A DNA stretch of 64,000 nucleotides from Phytopythium helicoides (taxonomy: Eukaryota > Oomycota > Peronosporomycetes > Pythiales > Pythiaceae). The stretch spans positions 124,001 through 188,000 of the forward strand of contig JANFNE010000059.1 of the NCBI GenBank assembly GCA_024867545.1, given 5' to 3'. The notes beneath the pieces are model-generated. The model ran no database searches. It saw nothing but the letters and a program-made list of their open reading frames with translations, and had not been told where the DNA came from. Each line of letters starts with the position of its first letter. The first letter of the stretch is position 1. A program made the position numbers and the translations under genes. Of this stretch, positions 62,711 to 64,000 are shown one piece after another.

Positions 62711-63037
62711 GCTCTCCTCGTCGACACGTAAAAAGTTTATTTAGCGTCCCCCGTCGGAAGGGCAAGGCCATCCGCAATGTACAATACAATGTTTATTCGT
62801 TTCTTTGAGCTTCGCTCTGTATCATTGTCGTCGCTCAGCAAGCAAACGCTGCAGCTCTCCTGCACTAGCTTGTTGGTGAGGAAGGTGTCTGCCAGCCAGT
62901 CTTCCTGACTCGCTTGACCCAGTTGAAGCGCGCGTCACAGCTAATTCCCGCGACATCATTGGGTATAAACCCTTAAAGTCCCCAATATCGTCCAATCGCC
63001 ACCGCGTAGCTCTTCGTGGAGCTGAAAGATCTCCTCC
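62711..63037. other. intergenic, 327 bp
   Basis: 3' region of the FYVE-GAF gene and promoter of the methyltransferase gene. It holds TCATTGGGTATAAACCC at about 62956, loosely Inr-like. Nothing else seen. Confidence 0.4.
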
Positions 63038-64000
63038 ATGCGCATGGAGTCCGCGAGTGGCCCACCGCCGAGCGCCATGGGCGACGCCAGCGACGAGGAC
63101 AACCCGTTCTCGCAGTACTACGGCATGCTGCTGCACCAGCAGAACATGCTGCAGGACCAGGTGCGCACGAGCGCGTACGAGCGCGCCGTGCTGCGCAACG
63201 CGGGCGACTTCAAGGGCAAGGTGGTGCTGGACGTGGGCACGGGCTCGGGCATCCTGGCCTTCTTCGCGGCCCGTGCGGGCGCCAGACACGTGTACGCGGT
63301 GGAGCTGAGCGGCATGGCCGACTGCGCGCGCGAACTGGTGGCCGCCAACGGGCTGGCCGACCGCATCACGGTCATCAAGGGCAAGATGGAGGACGTGCAG
63401 CTGCCGGAGCACGTGGACGTGGTCATCTCGGAGCCCATGGGGTTCTTCCTCGTGCACGAGCGCATGCTCGAGACCTTTGCAACGGCAGGGGCCAAGTGGA
63501 GGAGGCCTGGCAGCGCCAGCTTCAAGATGTTCCCCTCCGTCGGCACCATGTTCGCCGCGCCGTTCTCGGACGACAGCATCTACCGCGAGCAGATGGCCAA
63601 GGTCGCCTTCTGGGAGCAGACGGCCTTCTACGGACTCGACCTCTCCTCCATGCGCCAGCGAGCGGTCGAGAACCACTTCTCGCAGCCCGTGGTCGGCTAC
63701 TTTCCGCCAGAGATCCTGCTCACCTCGCAGATGGCCACGCACGAGATCGACTTCAGAACCGTCACCTCGCAGGAGCTCGACACGTTCGACATGCCGTTCC
63801 AGTTTGAGATCGAGCGCACGGCCATCATGCACGGCCTCGGCTGCTGGTTCACGGTGGATTTCCTCGGATCCTCTGCTCGCGTGGTGCTCAGCACGGCGCC
63901 TGACCAGCCTGGCACGCACTGGTACCAGTGCAGGCTGCTCCTGTCGTCTCCCATCGCCGTCAACGCGACACAGACTGTGAGTGGCAATCTACATTTCGTC
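63038..64000 (+). CDS. CARM1/PRMT4-type protein arginine methyltransferase (runs off right edge)
   Basis: 321 codons from ATG 63038, open at the edge. It aligns with the catalytic core of CARM1: QYYGMLLHQQNMLQDQVRT at the start, SAM-binding motif I VLDVGTGSGILAFFAARAG, post-I VYAVELSGMA, the double-E loop SEPMGFFLVHERMLE, VDFLGSSARVVLSTAP and the THW loop GTHWYQ. It should deposit asymmetric dimethylarginine on histone H3 and RNA-processing proteins. The N-terminal PH-like domain of animal CARM1 is absent; the protein begins almost at the core. The GTGAGT at 63977 could look like a donor, but the reading VSGNLHF matches the family, so the exon continues. Confidence 0.92.
   Translation, partial: MRMESASGPPPSAMGDASDEDNPFSQYYGMLLHQQNMLQDQVRTSAYERAVLRNAGDFKGKVVLDVGTGSGILAFFAARAGARHVYAVELSGMADCARELVAANGLADRITVIKGKMEDVQLPEHVDVVISEPMGFFLVHERMLETFATAGAKWRRPGSASFKMFPSVGTMFAAPFSDDSIYREQMAKVAFWEQTAFYGLDLSSMRQRAVENHFSQPVVGYFPPEILLTSQMATHEIDFRTVTSQELDTFDMPFQFEIERTAIMHGLGCWFTVDFLGSSARVVLSTAPDQPGTHWYQCRLLLSSPIAVNATQTVSGNLHFV

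Noticed and set aside
62822..63919. Reverse 365-codon frame over the CARM1 gene
   Set aside because: Antisense of the methyltransferase core, Arg/His-rich; no domain.

Overview
The window looks like nuclear DNA of an oomycete (Pythium, Globisporangium or Phytophthora type; the genus cannot be fixed from the sequence). Genes are close together, often 70-300 bp apart. Most introns are 53-93 bp with GT/AG ends. Intron-free promoters carry the oomycete Inr/FPR element. The gene content also fits: secreted RNase T2, FYVE-GAF protein, helicase-associated repeats, GH17 glucanase with ricin-type lectin repeats, and a Crinkler-like LYMAK domain. No prokaryotic operon, CRISPR array, tRNA or rRNA gene was seen.

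Layout. 0-2.3 kb: a partial secreted protein and mitochondrial COX15. 2.4-3.4 kb: a foldback repeat. 4.2-8.2 kb: two tandem RNase T2 genes, the second with a Pro/Thr stalk and Cys-rich tail. 8.5-14.5 kb: a SURP-domain splicing-type protein, a seven-bladed RCC1 protein, a small membrane protein and a Thr/Pro-rich protein. 15-18.8 kb: a family of secreted, probably GPI-anchored proteins with a decayed middle copy. 19.9-28.2 kb: a housekeeping block with an importin-alpha-like protein, ribosomal protein eS27, the mRNA export factor GLE1 and methylmalonate-semialdehyde dehydrogenase. 29.6-33.4 kb: a degraded membrane-protein fragment and a helicase-associated-repeat protein. 34.5-46.6 kb: an accessory island. 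47.3-64 kb: a second housekeeping block with PLAA/Doa1, a nuclear-type protein, a large RCC1/IQ protein, an LRR/EF-hand protein with a ubiquitin-like tail, a FYVE-GAF protein and a CARM1-type arginine methyltransferase running off the end.

The accessory island is the most unusual part. Two GH17/ricin-lectin genes sit tail to tail as a palindrome with about 2.9-kb arms and a spacer of about 0.3 kb. Four copies of a two-exon Crinkler-like gene (one complete with a short second exon, one complete with a replaced tail, two truncated) are arranged around it as a second set of inverted repeats. One of them still drags a GH17 3' fragment.

Several conserved genes are interrupted by single-base frame breaks. 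In nearly every case one surplus base in a run of 2-4 identical bases explains the break. This may be assembly error rather than biology and should be settled before any gene here is called a pseudogene. Exon coordinates were derived by hand from reading-frame continuity, GT/AG borders and family conservation; they are not transcript-supported.
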